From Pseudocercospora fijiensis CIRAD86 (taxonomy: Eukaryota; Ascomycota; Dothideomycetes; Mycosphaerellales; Mycosphaerellaceae), in assembly GCF_000340215.1 (NCBI RefSeq), contig NW_006921542.1, positions 958,267 to 1,022,266 of the forward strand: 64,000 bases of DNA, read 5' to 3'. The notes under the pieces are model-generated. The model did no database searches. It was not told the origin of the DNA and worked only from the letters and a program-made list of their open reading frames with translations. Below, in pieces: positions 32,280 to 44,330 of the stretch (positions are counted from its first letter, which is position 1; every line of letters starts with the position of its first letter). Both the position numbers and the translations under genes were made by a program.

Positions 32280-35200
32280 TCGCTTAAGCTTCGAACTCGT
32301 CTAACGCTACAGAATCTTTAATATAAACAGCTGGCTCCTAAGTGTTGTATTCTTTAGGCTAACCTCGCTACTTAATAAGGTAGTACGCCTTCCGCTTCTT
32401 TATCTTCTTAGCTACGATTGTTTCTACCTACTACTCGTTACCTTTAGCGACAGGTATGCTTATCTTATGCTCCTCGCTATCGCGCCTATACTAAGGCTCG
32501 AGGAGGGAAATATAGAAAACATTGTAGATCTTCGTGCTTGACGGTAGTGCTAGGCGGTACGCCTACGCTCCGACTACGTCGATAATGCGAAAAGGCCCTA
32601 TATACTTCGGGCTAAGTTTCTTCTTTAGGACATCTAAGCTAATATTCTTTATCGACAGCAAGACTAGGTTACCTACACTGTATGTCTTAGTAGTGTAGTA
32701 TATATTATATTGCTTAGCCTAGTATTCTACTGCTTTCTGCTAGCGTTCCGCAAGCGTTTTATACGCTTTCCGCAGTCGCTCCGCAGCGTCGATAGCTGCT
32801 AGTGCCCTTCCCTTAGTTAGCTCGTCCCGAGCTAGTAGCTTATTTACGCTCGGTATCAAATTAGGGTTAAAGCCGTAGAGCATCTTAAAGGGGCTTATAC
32901 GCAACGCAGGATGAACGCTATTGTTGTAGGCAAACTCAGCCTAAGGTAACAGTTTAGCCTACTTATCCTAATTCTTAGAGCAATAGTATCGTAGGTATTG
33001 CTCGAGGGTCTGGTTCGCGCGTTCGGTTTACCTATCGGTCTAAGGATAGAAGGCTATACTAAGCCTACGCTTTATATGCGCTTCGAAGCAGAAGTCGCTC
33101 TAAAACTGGCTAGTGAATAGCGATCTACGATCGCTAACAATGCCTAATAGCACTCTAAAACGCCTAATCACCTCCCTTTGAAGGATATCCGCGAGTTCTA
33201 CTACTATATACTTCTTCGTCGTTAGGATAAAGAGGCTTATCTTCGTATAGCGGTCGACTATTACGAGGATCGCAGTGTATACGTAGGCACCGAGCTTGCT
33301 CGGCGGGAGATCGGTAATAAAGTCTATCGTTAACTCTTACTAAGGTCGGGTCGGTATAGGTAGAGCAGCGAGCTCGCCGTATAGGCGATAGCGCTTCGCC
33401 TTCGACCGTTAACAAATTCTATAGGTACGGATATAGGCCGTAATGTCCTCGGCTATCTTCGGCTAGAAGTACTTTCGGCGTATTAGGTCTGTAGTCTTAG
33501 CTACACTAAAGTGTCTAGCTAAAGGGTCGTCGTAGTATATGCGTATTAGCTACGTACGCAATGCGTAGTCCTTAGGGACATACAGCGCATCGCCGTAGTA
33601 AATGAGGTTACTACGACGAGAATAGCTAGGCGGGAGGTTAGAACTACTTAACGAGGCTAAGCTACCCGACGGCGAGCTTGTCTCGTACAAGCCTCCTCCT
33701 CTCGCTTGCTCTAGCTGTTGCAAAGTGCGTACGAAACTAAGGATTATATTAGGTATCTCGTAGTAGGGCCCGTCATTCCTAACGATAGTAGCCGCTACTC
33801 TTACGGGACTGCTAATAAAACTCTTACGTTCCGCTAGCGCTACACTAGCGTCTCGCATCCCTATATATATAATAGAGATGCGTTTTACAATCGGCTCGAT
33901 ATCCTTAGGCAGATTTGACTATAGAGCTAGTTTCGACTATAATATAGGGAGAAGGTTGTTTACCGCCTGCGACTCGCTCTCGTAGTCGCTGCGTCGTAAA
34001 GGTGTATCGGCTAGGTTTCGCTTACTAGCCCGATATTCAATAGTAAAGTCAAAAGGTATAAGGAAGGTTGCCTATCTTGCCTACCTTCCGACAAGCTACT
34101 TTATCTTTATAAAGCCCTTAAGATTAGCGTAGTCGACAACTACGCGGGTCGTATACTAGGCGCCGTCGAGGTACGGGCGCTAATGCTTAAAGGACTCGAT
34201 AACCGCTAGGAGCTCCTAGTTATAGGTCTTATAATTGGTCTCGGCTAGGACTATTTTTCGTAACTAGAAGGCAATAGGGTACTAATTCCTATCTTCGCTC
34301 TGTTGTAATATAATTCCTGCTAAGGCAAACGTAGAGGCATCGGTCTCGATGCGTAGGGGCTTCGTAGGATTATAGTATCGCAATATCGAGGCCGAGCTAA
34401 AGGCAGCCTTTAGCTAGCGGAACGCTTGCTCCTCGCTTTCGCCCTACGGGACCTGCCCTAGCTTTCGGCTATTTACGGCTCCTTTCGATAGGGCGGTTAG
34501 TAGTATAACGATCCGGGAGTAATTAGGGATAAACCTCCGGTAGAAGTTGCAGAATCCGAGGAAGGATTGAACCTCCTTTAGCGTTAATAGGCGAGGCTAC
34601 TCGTTAATAGCGTTTACCCTACGCTAATCTATCGATACGCCTTCGGTGCTAACGATAAACCTAAGGAATTCGACTTCTTTCTTCTAGAAGGAACATTTCT
34701 TTCTGTTTGTATACAATACAAACTTTCTAAGCCGCGTAAGGATAGCGCGTACGTCTCGTACGTAGTCCTCTCGCGTTCTGCTATAGACGAGGATGTCGTT
34801 AAGGTAGACGATATAGCAAATATTAACTAGGCTAGCCAACGCCCTGTTGATATATCCTTGAAACGTAGTAGGAGCATTAGTAAGCCTAAAAGGCATTACC
34901 TTATACTCGAAGTGCCCGTACCGCGTGCAGAACGTAGTCTTCTACTCGTCGCCCCGCTTAATACGGATACGGTAATATGCATCCTAGAGGTCTAAGGACG
35001 TATACTATTCGGCGTCCTTAAGCCTATTAAGCGTTTCGCTAATAAGAGGCAGGGGGTAACGATTTTTAATAGTAATCTCGTTTAGCCCCCTATAATCGAC
35101 GTAGAGTCTTAGACTGCTATCCTTCTTTAGTACAAACAGGATCGGCGCACCCGCCTCGCTTATACTAAGCTAGATCCAATCGTTGTCTAAGGCTAAGCTT

Positions 35201-35890
35201 AGGTAATTACGAAGGTCGCTAAGCTCTCTTCCTAAAGAATAGTAGAGAGGTTTGTATAGCGGCTTCGTTCCGGGGATTAGGTTAATCGTATACTCTACGT
35301 CTTCGGGGAGCTTGCGTCGCGCTTCGGGCGTTATTGTAAAAACGTCTTCGAAGTCTTTGAATTCTTCTAGCAAGGAGGAACCTTTAGCGATGTCGCGGAG
35401 CTAGCGAACGCTAATCGCATACACGTATAGGGCGTTACGTATATCCTTCTAGAATTCCTATAGTTCCCGTACGCGTATCGAACGCGCTACGGCTTCGTTC
35501 CTATAGGTCTAGGCATCCGTCGAGCTATCGACGATTACCTTTTAATCGCGCCTCTAAGGCCTGCTAAGAATAATATTAGGGAGGGGCATTTCGAAAGCAT
35601 AGAACACTCCGGTAGTAATGCGTTCTTAGCCTATAGAGTCGGCGATCCGCAAGCGTAGATAATGCGCTCCGTAGCAGTATCCTCGGTCGCCCTAGAAACT
35701 GTCGGCGCTAGGCAGTACGGCATTGACAATCCGCTAAGGCTAGTATCGTAGAACGAATTCTTAAGATACTACATTGATGTTAGTAGCATTATCTAACAAG
35801 CATTCGATAGACACTTCCCCTTCTTACGTAACGATTGCTCCGCGTACGCGTCCCGTAGGTACTACTACTACTAAGCTACTTAGTTGAGAT
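32280..35890 (-). pseudogene. Gypsy-B pol relic (protease, RT, RNase H, integrase, chromodomain)
   Basis: Read on the minus strand. The protease region is near 35800 (SIECLLDNATNINVVS). RT is at 35373-34680, with EYTINLIPGTKPLYKPLYY and MPFRLTNAPTTFQGYINRA; the catalytic YxDD is YIVYLNDILVYS, Asp to Asn by a TG to TA change. RNase H is at about 34400-33950. The integrase N-terminal spacer (ALYVPKD) is near 33570 and the core is LTIDFITDLPPSKLG and ILVIVDRYTKISLF at about 33340-33200. A chromodomain ends the protein at about 32400-32290 (VETIVAKKIKKRKAYYLIK). In-frame stops are few compared with Gypsy-A. Confidence 0.88.
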
Positions 35891-37226
35891 TCCGCACCTA
35901 TCCCTAGCTCTTAGGAGGTGCCTTGTCTTTTCCCTTAGCCTTCGAGTCGTTCTTCTTCTCTTTAGCGTTAGCGGCTACCTTGCGCACCGTAGGGTTATCG
36001 TCTTTCTAGAGATAGCGGTTCGGGCACGCGTTCTTATAATAGCCTTTCTAGCGATAGCTATAACATTCGACCTTGCTAATATTATACCCGCCTTGCGAGT
36101 TATCGCCCTTCGTATGCTTTCCGCCTGCGCTACGGTCGCGATTTAACTGCTACTTACGGGCCTAACTATCAGATCGACGCTTCTTGCCTTTGCTGCCTCC
36201 GGTTTCATCGTAGTTACGATCCTTGCGTTTGCTAGACGGCTTGTTAGGGGTCTCGATGCGCGTCGCAAGCTCTACGAGTTCGTAACGCGTCGTTAGTACC
36301 GCATAGTATTTAATAATCGCGCTACGAATCGCCGGCTAGAGTTTAACGAGGAGATAGCGGATCCTATACTCCTCGCTATAGTCGCTAAGTTAATCTTCGA
36401 GCACTGCGAGCTTAAGGGCAAAGCTTTAGACTAACTGTCCCTTACGCTAACGGGCCGCCTTATACTCGAGGGTTACGTCTAGTATACGGTTTATAGGGTC
36501 CCCGACGCAGTCCCGATAGAAGGTTTTAAAGTCCTAGTAGGTGTAATTCTGTAGGTCCTTAAGGCTGTTTTTATTGTACTATCGCTCCTACGTATCGCCT
36601 ACGAGGTATATAACACTATAAAGCACCTTGCTCTCGTCCGTATAATAGGTAGCTCCGGATAGTGCAAAGGTGATAGAAAGTTCTCGAAGGAATCGCCTCG
36701 ACTCCTTAATCGTATCGCCTTTAAAGGGCTTAGGTTCCTTTAGGCGAGGCTTAATAGCCGCAAGACTAGCGACTGCGTAGCTTATGCTAGGCACAGGGGC
36801 TACGCTTAGCGCACTTCCGGAAAGAGGTAGTCGATACGAGACAGATTTAGCTCTCTAAGATTTAGGCCTCTAAATCGACTCGTTAGCTAATTCTTCCTCG
36901 TCCTTATCGTCGTCGTCGCCTAGGGGTAGGGTTATCGTAGGACCCTCGCCGGCGGTACCGCTGCTCGGAGCTAGCGCATCGCCTACGTCCCTAAGGGCAC
37001 GAAGACGCGCATTCTCTCGCTTAGCTTCTTAAGCCTAGACTTCTAGCCTAAGCACTTCTTGCTTAGCTAGAAATCGTTCGAGCCGTAGGCGGGTCGCTTC
37101 CCGGCGCGCCTAATATTCGGCCTCGTATTGTTGTATCGCCGCGTCGTTTTCTAATGCTATAGGCGCTCCTAATGCATTATTCTACGCGTTTCCCGCGCTC
37201 GGCGCGTTCGGATCGCTTGCGTTCAT
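35891..37226 (-). pseudogene. Gypsy-B gag relic
   Basis: The frame starts at ATG 37226-37224 (MNASDPNAPSAG) and runs to a stop near 35905. A coiled N-terminal region (RLRLERFLAK) is followed by a retrotransposon-gag domain near 36780-36420 (IKPRLKEPKPFKGDTI, FLRELSITFALSG). A basic linker follows, then a CCHC zinc knuckle at about 36075-36015 with Cys and His changed to Tyr (CYSYRQKGYYKNACPNR). The ATG lies 46 bases inside the 5' LTR boundary, so this start is plausible. It forms the particle shell and binds element RNA. Only scattered TAG/TAA codons break it. Confidence 0.85.
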
Positions 37227-37272
37227 CTTTCGGGGTTCTATAGGCCGCTACGAAGGGTAGACGGTTTAGAAC

Positions 37273-37580
37273 TATAAGAAAATAGGTATATAGCAACGTA
37301 TAGAATACCCTCTACTAATCGCCGTAGTAGAAAGTAGAACTAAACCGTGCCTTTCTCAGAACAGGGCAGAGCGACTACTATTAACTAGGCCTAGCACGGA
37401 TAGCATATCTGCCGTGCCGGCTACCGAGCATGTCCGTACGTATAATCGAGCATTACGCGCATGCGCTAAGTAAGCTTATCGCCAGCGCGGCTGCATCGTA
37501 CTGCACGTAATAACATCACATAATTGTTACATAGGCTTGCCAAGGCAGGACAGGAGACTTCACTTGCTTAGGTTCTTACA
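37273..37580 (-). repeat. Gypsy-B 5' LTR
   Basis: 308 bases, the same length as its partner. It starts TATAAGAAAATAGG (partner TGTAAGAAAATGGG) and ends GGTTCTTACA. On the element side it is followed by GTTCTAAACCG (read minus), the possible primer-binding site. Confidence 0.93.
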
Positions 37581-37585
37581 ATAGC
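37581..37585. repeat. target duplication ATAGC, right
   Basis: Second copy of the ATAGC flank of Gypsy-B. Confidence 0.92.
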
Positions 37586-39320
37586 TAGGAGCTCTTGCTC
37601 GTAGGTCTCGTAGCGACGCTCTATATCGATTATCTTTCGTAAAAAGAAGGCAATTAGGTGCTAGTAATAGTCCTTATCTAATTGCTATAACATAATAGCC
37701 GATATAGCGAACTGTAAAGCGTTAGTCTTAATACGGATCTGCTTACTTAGTACAAAATAGTATAGTAAGGGGACTTTAGTAAATCGCTTCTTTAGACCGT
37801 TAAAAGCGGCTTATATCTTGTTAGTCTATTTGAATTCTCTAGACGGGTTGGCCTTGGTTTTAGTAAGCTTAGTTAGGGGCATTACATACCGTAAATAGCC
37901 CTCTATAAAGCGGCGGTAGAAATTAGCGAAGCCGAGGAACGATTGAAGCTCCTTAATAGACGTAGGAACAGGCCATTTAGTAATTGTTTTAATCCAATTA
38001 GGATCAGCCTTAACACCCTCGGTTAAAATAAGGAAGCTAAGGAATAACACCTTTTTAGTAGCAAAGGTGCATTTAGAAGGTTTGCAATATAGTCTATAGG
38101 CTCGTAGGCGGTCGAGGACCTTACGTACTACGGCCTAGTGTTCTATAATATTAGGTAAATGTGTATAAACTAGGATGTTATCTAGGTAAACTATATGGAG
38201 ATAGTCTAATAGGCCCGAAAGGGCCCGATTAATATAGGACTAGAATATTGCAGGGGCATTAGCTAGCCTAAATAGTATAACTAAGTACTCGAAATAGCTA
38301 TAGCGAGTACGGAAGGCTGTCTTCTATTCATCGCCCTTGCGAATACGGATGCGGTAATAGGCGTCCTTAATGTCTAATGTAGTATAGTAGTAGGTACTAG
38401 AAAGGCGGTCGAGGGTCTTATTAATAAGCGGGAGTAGATAGCGGTCTTTAATAGTAATAGCGTTAAGCCCTCTATAATTAATATATAAACGCAGGCCGCT
38501 ATCCTTCTTTAGCACGAACAGGATAGGTATACTAGTAGGGCTGTTGCTATATCGAATTCGACTATTAGCTAGGTTTTCCTCTAGGTACTTACGCAGTATA
38601 GCAAGCTCTCGTTCACTAAGGTTATAGAGGGGGCCAAAAGGAACCTCCTTGCCCTCTATAATATTAATCTTATAATCCGTCTCTTTAAACATAGGCAATG
38701 TCGATGCTAGGTAGTATTTAAACATATTAATATAGGTCTCTTAAATAGGTTCTAGTATACGCTTAAGTTGTTTAGGATCTATACTATTAGGGGGCACTAG
38801 TTTATCGTTATTACTACCGAGCAGGTCGGCCGTCGGATTAGCTAGGGTTAGGTTGCTAATAAATAGGACCCTAATATTATTAGGGCACTCGCTAATATTA
38901 ATATGTTTAATATCCTCTTTCCTAGCGATTCTAAATCGCTATTGTTAACTGCCTAAGTCTATAACTACAGTATAGTACTTAAGAACAGGGTTACTAATAA
39001 CAATGTTAGATAGGAGGCTATCTATATCTACTACGTAGGTAGTAAAGTTTAGTAGGCGCTTATTGCCGAGGTCGTCCCTTAGGGCTATATAGACATAGTA
39101 GGCTCCGTAGGTCAAGTGCCGAGCGTTATTAAACTAAGCAAGGGTTAGCAGGTTAGTCCTAGGCAGTTGTCGAAGGTCTAATTGCTTAGCTAGGCGATAG
39201 CTAATAAGGGCGCTAACTGAATTTCCTAGGTCTAGCGTAACCTTAGTCTTATAGTTAGTCCTATACGTATCCGATACGAGACAGGTACGTATAATAGCTA
39301 GTACAATGTCGATAGTCTTA
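37586..39320 (-). pseudogene. Gypsy-A copy 2 pol relic, 5' part (protease, RT, RNase H start)
   Basis: Minus-strand R-T is well preserved. From 38725, [19 protein letters not shown] leads to the fingers ([20 protein letters not shown]) and the palm [17 protein letters not shown] second open stretch at 38050-37826 gives the thumb/connection ([20 protein letters not shown]). The protease lies upstream at about 39250-38900. The RNase H frame is cut by Gypsy-B at 37581 and continues at 30586. Open runs of 133 and 74 codons show that RIP was milder here. Confidence 0.88.
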
Positions 39321-40900
39321 CGCCGTACAAGGCTAACAGTTAGTGCGGCGCTTACTCTTTTTTCGAAGGTTAGCCTATAGGGGTAGCGTTAGCCGCTAAG
39401 AGGTGCTTTCGGTATTCGGCGGAAGCACGGTTAATTCGGGCCTAGTCCTTAGGTTTGTCGTATTAGCCTAGTAGATAGCTAGTACTATTACAATTAAAGC
39501 ACTTTAATCCGGTTAGTAGACTACCGTAGCTATTGTTATTAGTTAAGCGGTTAGCGTTATAAGGATACGAGCCTCTTCTACGGCCCCTATCGCGGCCTCC
39601 TCTATATAGTCGCCGGCTACGGCCCCTTCTACGGTCGTTATTACTATTCCCACTGTTAGTATTGTTGTCTTAGTAGGAACCTTGGTTTCCTCCGCGGCTA
39701 CTACGATTGCCGCGGTTAGTGCTAGCTAGCCGGATCCTCGATTCTAGTCGTTATTAAAGCTAGACAGCTCGTTTAGCTATTTCTACCTCGACTATAAATT
39801 AAATACATATTAGGTTAGCCTATTCAAACACACGGCGGCGGTCTAATTCGAGAATAAGCTCCTACCTAAGCTTTAGGCGCATCTCTAAGATCTATATAGA
39901 ACTAGCCTTAGGTAGAAGGTCGTCTTTAAGGGTTTTCAAATAGGCTTTAAATAAGCGAGCCGATTGATTAGTCTTCTGTTTAGCCCGAAGATACAGGTCC
40001 TAAGTATGTTGTTGCCTTAGTATAGGGTTTCTAAGGGTGTCTAGTATAATAGTTTTACAGGTTTGCTACTAAACAGTAGTCTAGTTATTAAGGGAGTCGA
40101 AATGGTTATCCTAGGTGCGCTTTAGGTCGCTATTAATATACTATATAGCGTAGACAACTAGTAAATAGTCGTCTAGAAGAGCCCTCGGCGCATTTCGCTA
40201 GTTAAGCTCGCAATCACGTATGTAATCGTTGTATTACTTACGACTAGAGCCGTTAAACATAGTACAGTCCTTAAGTTTAGCATCCTTCTTTTAGATAGGT
40301 AGTAAAGAAGGTCCCGCTATTAGTTTAGCTGTCGGGGGTTCCTAAAGGCGACGGAGCTCGAGGAGATTATCCTTTAGCTATTGTTCTTAACGTAGGGCAG
40401 TAAGCCTGTTTTAAGTAGCTTCTTAAAGTCTCCCTAATAGTTGAGGGCTAAAGGCTAGTTAGCTATATCGACGGTTAACAATATTACTAAGAATGTCGTT
40501 AATAGGCAATTCTAGATTATTACCTAGGACTATAGGTTCTTCGGTAGGCCTAGTAGTAGGCTCTTTAGTAGGAGGCACTTTAGTAGGTGCTTTAGTAGGC
40601 ACTTTAGTAGGTACTGTACTACTAGCATTGTCGTTGCTAGCGCTACTAGCGGTAGTACGGTTGTTGTTTCGTAACGAGCCGGCTATTATAATAAGGGGTA
40701 GAACTAATAATATATTGTAGGCCCCTATAGTGCGGATATAGCGGAATTAGCGAGTATCGGTCTAATGTGCTTAACTTAGTATAATAGGCCGTATAGAAGG
40801 CCTTGCTTAATAATTGGTACGGTTGTTCTTAGTAGAATAGTACGTATAGGTCCCGTTGTTCGGGCGTAATATAGTTAAATCGATGGTTTTCGTAGCTATA
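39321..40900 (-). pseudogene. Gypsy-A copy 2 gag relic
   Basis: Read minus from about 40900. A Pro-Thr repeat made of 12-bp units lies at about 40618-40550 (six units). The helical gag domain follows, then an Arg/Gly-rich linker at about 39750-39570 and a CCHC-like zinc knuckle at 39510-39440 (KCFNCNSTSYLLG). The plus-strand open frame across 40493-40720 is only the antisense shadow of the Pro-Thr repeat. Confidence 0.75.
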
Positions 40901-40962
40901 CCGCTAAAAGCTTGAAATAAGGACTATCTAGCTGCTGCCCTTAAAGGGTAGATCGAATACTA

Positions 40963-41158
40963 TATAAGAAGGGTATGTTAGCAGGTAGATAGGGTAGTAG
41001 TAGGTATAGGTAGTATTCGATAAGGAGCTAGGAGGAGAGGGAGGAAGGCAGGCAAGTTAGCCTATTACTAAGCGCTAAGCCCTACCTAAGGCTCTAAGGC
41101 CCTAGCTTCACTTAGCCTAGTTACATGCCAATTACGTATAGCCTCTTTGGCCCTAACA
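40963..41158 (-). repeat. Gypsy-A copy 2 5' LTR
   Basis: 196 bases, TATAAGAAGGG... to ...GGCCCTAACA on the plus strand. The neighbouring sequence toward gag (read minus TAGTATTCGATCTACCC) is conserved in all three copies and is the likely primer-binding site. Confidence 0.93.
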
Positions 41159-44100
41159 TTATCGCTAAACTAGAAGTTACGTTCTATATTACGCGTCTCT
41201 TTAGTCGATAGCGATTAGTCGACGAAAGTAAACTATACTATAGAAGGCGACTAAATAGGGCAGAGGTAACCCTTTGTATTATAGGCCTTAACGTATCTCT
41301 ATACCGAGGCAGTTGTAATAATAGGCTATTAATAGCTAAATTAGATAGTTTGCTAAACGGGGTACTACTTAGGCCGAGAACGAAAGGATAGCCTATAAGA
41401 CTAGCGACGGTAGTCTACTCTTTAGCGCTATATATCTTAGTAATATAAAACTTATCGACGATAATAGTCGTAGCTAGTATACGAAGTAGCGGCGGTTTTG
41501 AATTAGATTTGTCCGACCGTATCTAGGACTTCTATTTCTTAGCTCGGTCGTACGTTATAAAATCTAGTACGTTAGATAATATAGTTAAGGTAGTAAGGAC
41601 GATCTATTTATAGTACTATAGACAAGGGGGTACTTCTATATCCTCGTGTTTAAGCAATAAGCGTACCGGGACGCCTTTTCTTTAACTACTATCTATCTAT
41701 AACCTCTATACCGAAAACCTGTTCTGGTTCTAGCCGAGTCGGGAGCGCTATATAATCGAGATAAAGAACGTTATCGATATACACGACCTAGTTATAGTTC
41801 TACGGACTAGCTCTATTACGTCTCTTATCTTTCGTTAGCTTACTAGAGTCTTTTATAAGATATACGAATATAGCTCCGGATAGTATAAAGTTATCGATCT
41901 TGTGTATCTAGTTTTCGGCTAGCTACTTCGGAATATAGATAACGTAAACGCTAGGGCGGATAACCGGCTTTATACCGCTAGCTAATACCTACGGATCGAA
42001 CGCAATTTTCTTATCTAGCCGAAGTCCTAGGTTAACCGACGAATTAGATAGCCGAAAAGGATAGGCGTTAGCAGTTAACAGCCTATTATTACTCTATACC
42101 CTCTGCTATATCGAGGTTATAGCGACGTACCCTAACGTATATACTGTCTTGCCTATACCTACGTCTATACCGCTAATATAGAAGTCCGCGCTAGTAACGG
42201 AAGCTAGAAGCGTCTAGGTAATTATATAGAATTAGTGAGACTTTGACGGACGAGTCGATCTCTAATTAGGTAGAATAACGCCTATACGCGGCGAAGTCTA
42301 ATAAGGATCGAGTAGTCTAAAATCGTATATTAACTTAAAGTTCTTAGCGTCGAGGTAGGAGTATACGTTACTAGACAACTGCTTCTCGACGTCGGTTTCT
42401 GTATCTAAATCTGTCGACTAGCTAGGTACTACTAACGAGATCTGATCGACAAAATCTACTAACGTCTAAATCGGTAGAGGGTCGGCTTAGACTTCTACTT
42501 ACGTACCTAGTAGTCGTATAGCGAGTTCGGGCTTATTCGGATCTAGTAGTAATACGATCTAACTCGGTAACGACTCGATCTATTTCTAGCGAATTCGATC
42601 TCGCTTTAAGTCGATTATATCTCTAGCCTTCTTACTATTAGTATTATCGGCTTTGCTTAATTTAATTTTTCTATCGTCCTTAGTATTATTACTAGCATTT
42701 GTCTACGCCGGAGGTTATACTAGGGATAGTACTAGTCTATTTAAAGGTAGCTATATCTCAGGTAGAGTAGAAGCAATATAGGCCTTTACCGTATACTCTA
42801 TCGTATCGGGCTATACGGAATAGACGGCCGTTCGAACTAAATCGTTAAGAGCGACTAGAAGTAAAGCAGTGTCCCTATTATAACCGTTATCGCGGAGTAC
42901 CTTATTAACTGCCTTATCGATAGCCTACTAAATCGCTATTATATCCGTAGCGGCGTCGGCTATAGCTTTTCGCGCGGCTACCTACTAGGCTACCTCTTAC
43001 TTTTCCTATATCCTCCGGAATCTATCTATAATAACCTATTTATAGCGCTCGCGATCGGCGCGATCCTTACGAGCGGGTCGGTCGTTATTAGCTTGCTTAA
43101 TAGCTAATTTCGTAGGCGACTATAGACCCTAACCGATATTGATTTCGGTAGGATTACCGGCTATAGAAGCACTATACTAAGTTAGGTCGATAGTTCTAGA
43201 AGCCTTTAGTAGGGACAGTCGACGATATACGGAAGGTATCCTAGTATAGTCCGTTATATTTTTACCGACGAGGAAATCGAGTCTAGTAGAAATCCTAGTA
43301 TCTAAGCTATTATATATCTCTATAGCTAGGGAGTAGAATATCGGATTAGTCTTGCATTTAGAAAGACCTTTAGGGCCGCGAGCTAGATCGATTACTACGA
43401 AGAATTCGTACTTCTACTATTCGGGCGATAGTAATAACTCTCGTACGAGCTAGAGCTATAACAAATCCTTTACACTAATATTATTAGAAGTCTTCGATTA
43501 TAGGATAGACTAATTTAAGCTAAATACCTCGTAGTCTGCCGTTAAAGGTAACCGCTAGTCGACAATACTAAACTATAACGTAATCTTACCCCGGTCCGGC
43601 TTAATAGGGCGTAGCGCGTCGGATATTACTAGATTAGTATCCTTGCTACCGTGCGAATCTCCTAGCGTTATCCTCTTAAATACCCGACCGGCTCTACTAG
43701 TCTTACTAGTAGAGGCAGAACTTGCTCTATACTTAGGTATAGAGGGCGTAGTTTGTCGGGATCTATTAGTCTCGCTCTCGGATACGTCTTCCTTTTTAGT
43801 ATTATTACCGGCCGGCGGGGTAAACTTGTCCCTTATAACCTTCTATATAAGGCGGTATACTAAGTAGACTATATACCTCTAAATTTTATTATTCGGACTA
43901 TTTACATTGTCCTACGGAAGCATTCCCCTAATATACTACTTCGGAGCCTATTTAGGATCTTTAAAGTACTATTCGGGCATTAATAGCCTACGTCTAGGTT
44001 TAGTAGGATAGTTAAGGTTGCTAGCAATAGCGTATACTATGTCTTTCTCCTCCTTATAATGCCCCTTAATAGGCTAGCGAAGCTACTTCCCGTTCGACTA

Positions 44101-44330
44101 GTTAAATAAAAAATGTTTCTCTAGATACGGAAGGAGCCTTTTTATTACTAACGTAAGAAGAGGCTTGTCGATACTATATAGGTTTAGTATAATATGTTTA
44201 GGGACGTCTTTGCCGTTATTTAAGGCTTTAATTAGTAGCTTGTTATTATTTAGCTAGTTTTCGATATTCGTAGAGACTACTATCTCGGTAAAGGTAGTAG
44301 GCGACGAGTTTATAACTAGTATATAGTATT
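41159..44330 (-). pseudogene. SNF2-type helicase relic, N-terminal part
   Basis: A long minus-strand frame begins near 44330 (TTFTEIVVSTNIENQL-like) and runs for about 1000 codons. The first part has no known domain but is protein-like (LLTLVIKRLLPYLEKHFLF; SLAIEIYNSLDTRISTRLDF). The ATPase lobe begins near 42330 with FKLIYDFRLLDPY. Motif I near 42180-42150 reads YISGIDVGIGKTVYTLGY, the GxGKT Walker A with the Asp-x-Gly-x-Gly-Lys-Thr form of SNF2 proteins. A weaker motif II region (VVYIDNVLYLDYIALPT) is near 41790. The frame reaches the TTATC duplication and continues at 27014, giving about 1400 codons in all. Such proteins remodel chromatin or act in DNA repair. Stops are TAG/TAA at Gln/Trp. 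Confidence 0.65.

Larger units (their letters stand above)
30587..37580 (-). mobile_element. Ty3/Gypsy element B, complete, nested in Gypsy-A copy 2
   Basis: A 6994-base chromovirus in minus orientation with two 308-base LTRs and target duplication ATAGC. Order from the right: 5' LTR, gag, protease, RT, RNase H, integrase, chromodomain, an unusual 1.4-kb GC-rich region with an antisense frame, 3' LTR. It is the youngest insertion of the nest and the least mutated, keeping the longest open frames and many CA/TG dinucleotides. Confidence 0.94.
27015..41158 (-). mobile_element. Gypsy-A copy 2, complete but split by Gypsy-B
   Basis: An LTR retrotransposon of the chromovirus type in minus orientation, with both LTRs and a 5-bp target duplication. 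Without Gypsy-B and its duplicated ATAGC, the element is 7145 bases, close to the 7153 of copy 3. Order from the 5' end (right): LTR, gag, protease, RT, RNase H (interrupted), integrase, chromodomain, a 1.25-kb 3' region with an antisense frame, LTR. It is inserted in the SNF2 relic. RIP is milder than in copy 1. Confidence 0.93.

Noticed and set aside
33164..33415. 83-codon minus-strand open frame
   Set aside because: It lies in the wrong frame over the Gypsy-B integrase core, whose true frame gives LTIDFITDLPPSKLG.
40493..40720. plus-strand open frame with GTLVGT-type repeats, and its counterpart at 48447-48689 minus
   Set aside because: Antisense shadow of the Pro-Thr repeat in Gypsy-A gag.
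43643..43867. 74-codon plus-strand open frame
   Set aside because: Opposite strand of the SNF2 relic, whose minus frame is longer and coherent here.
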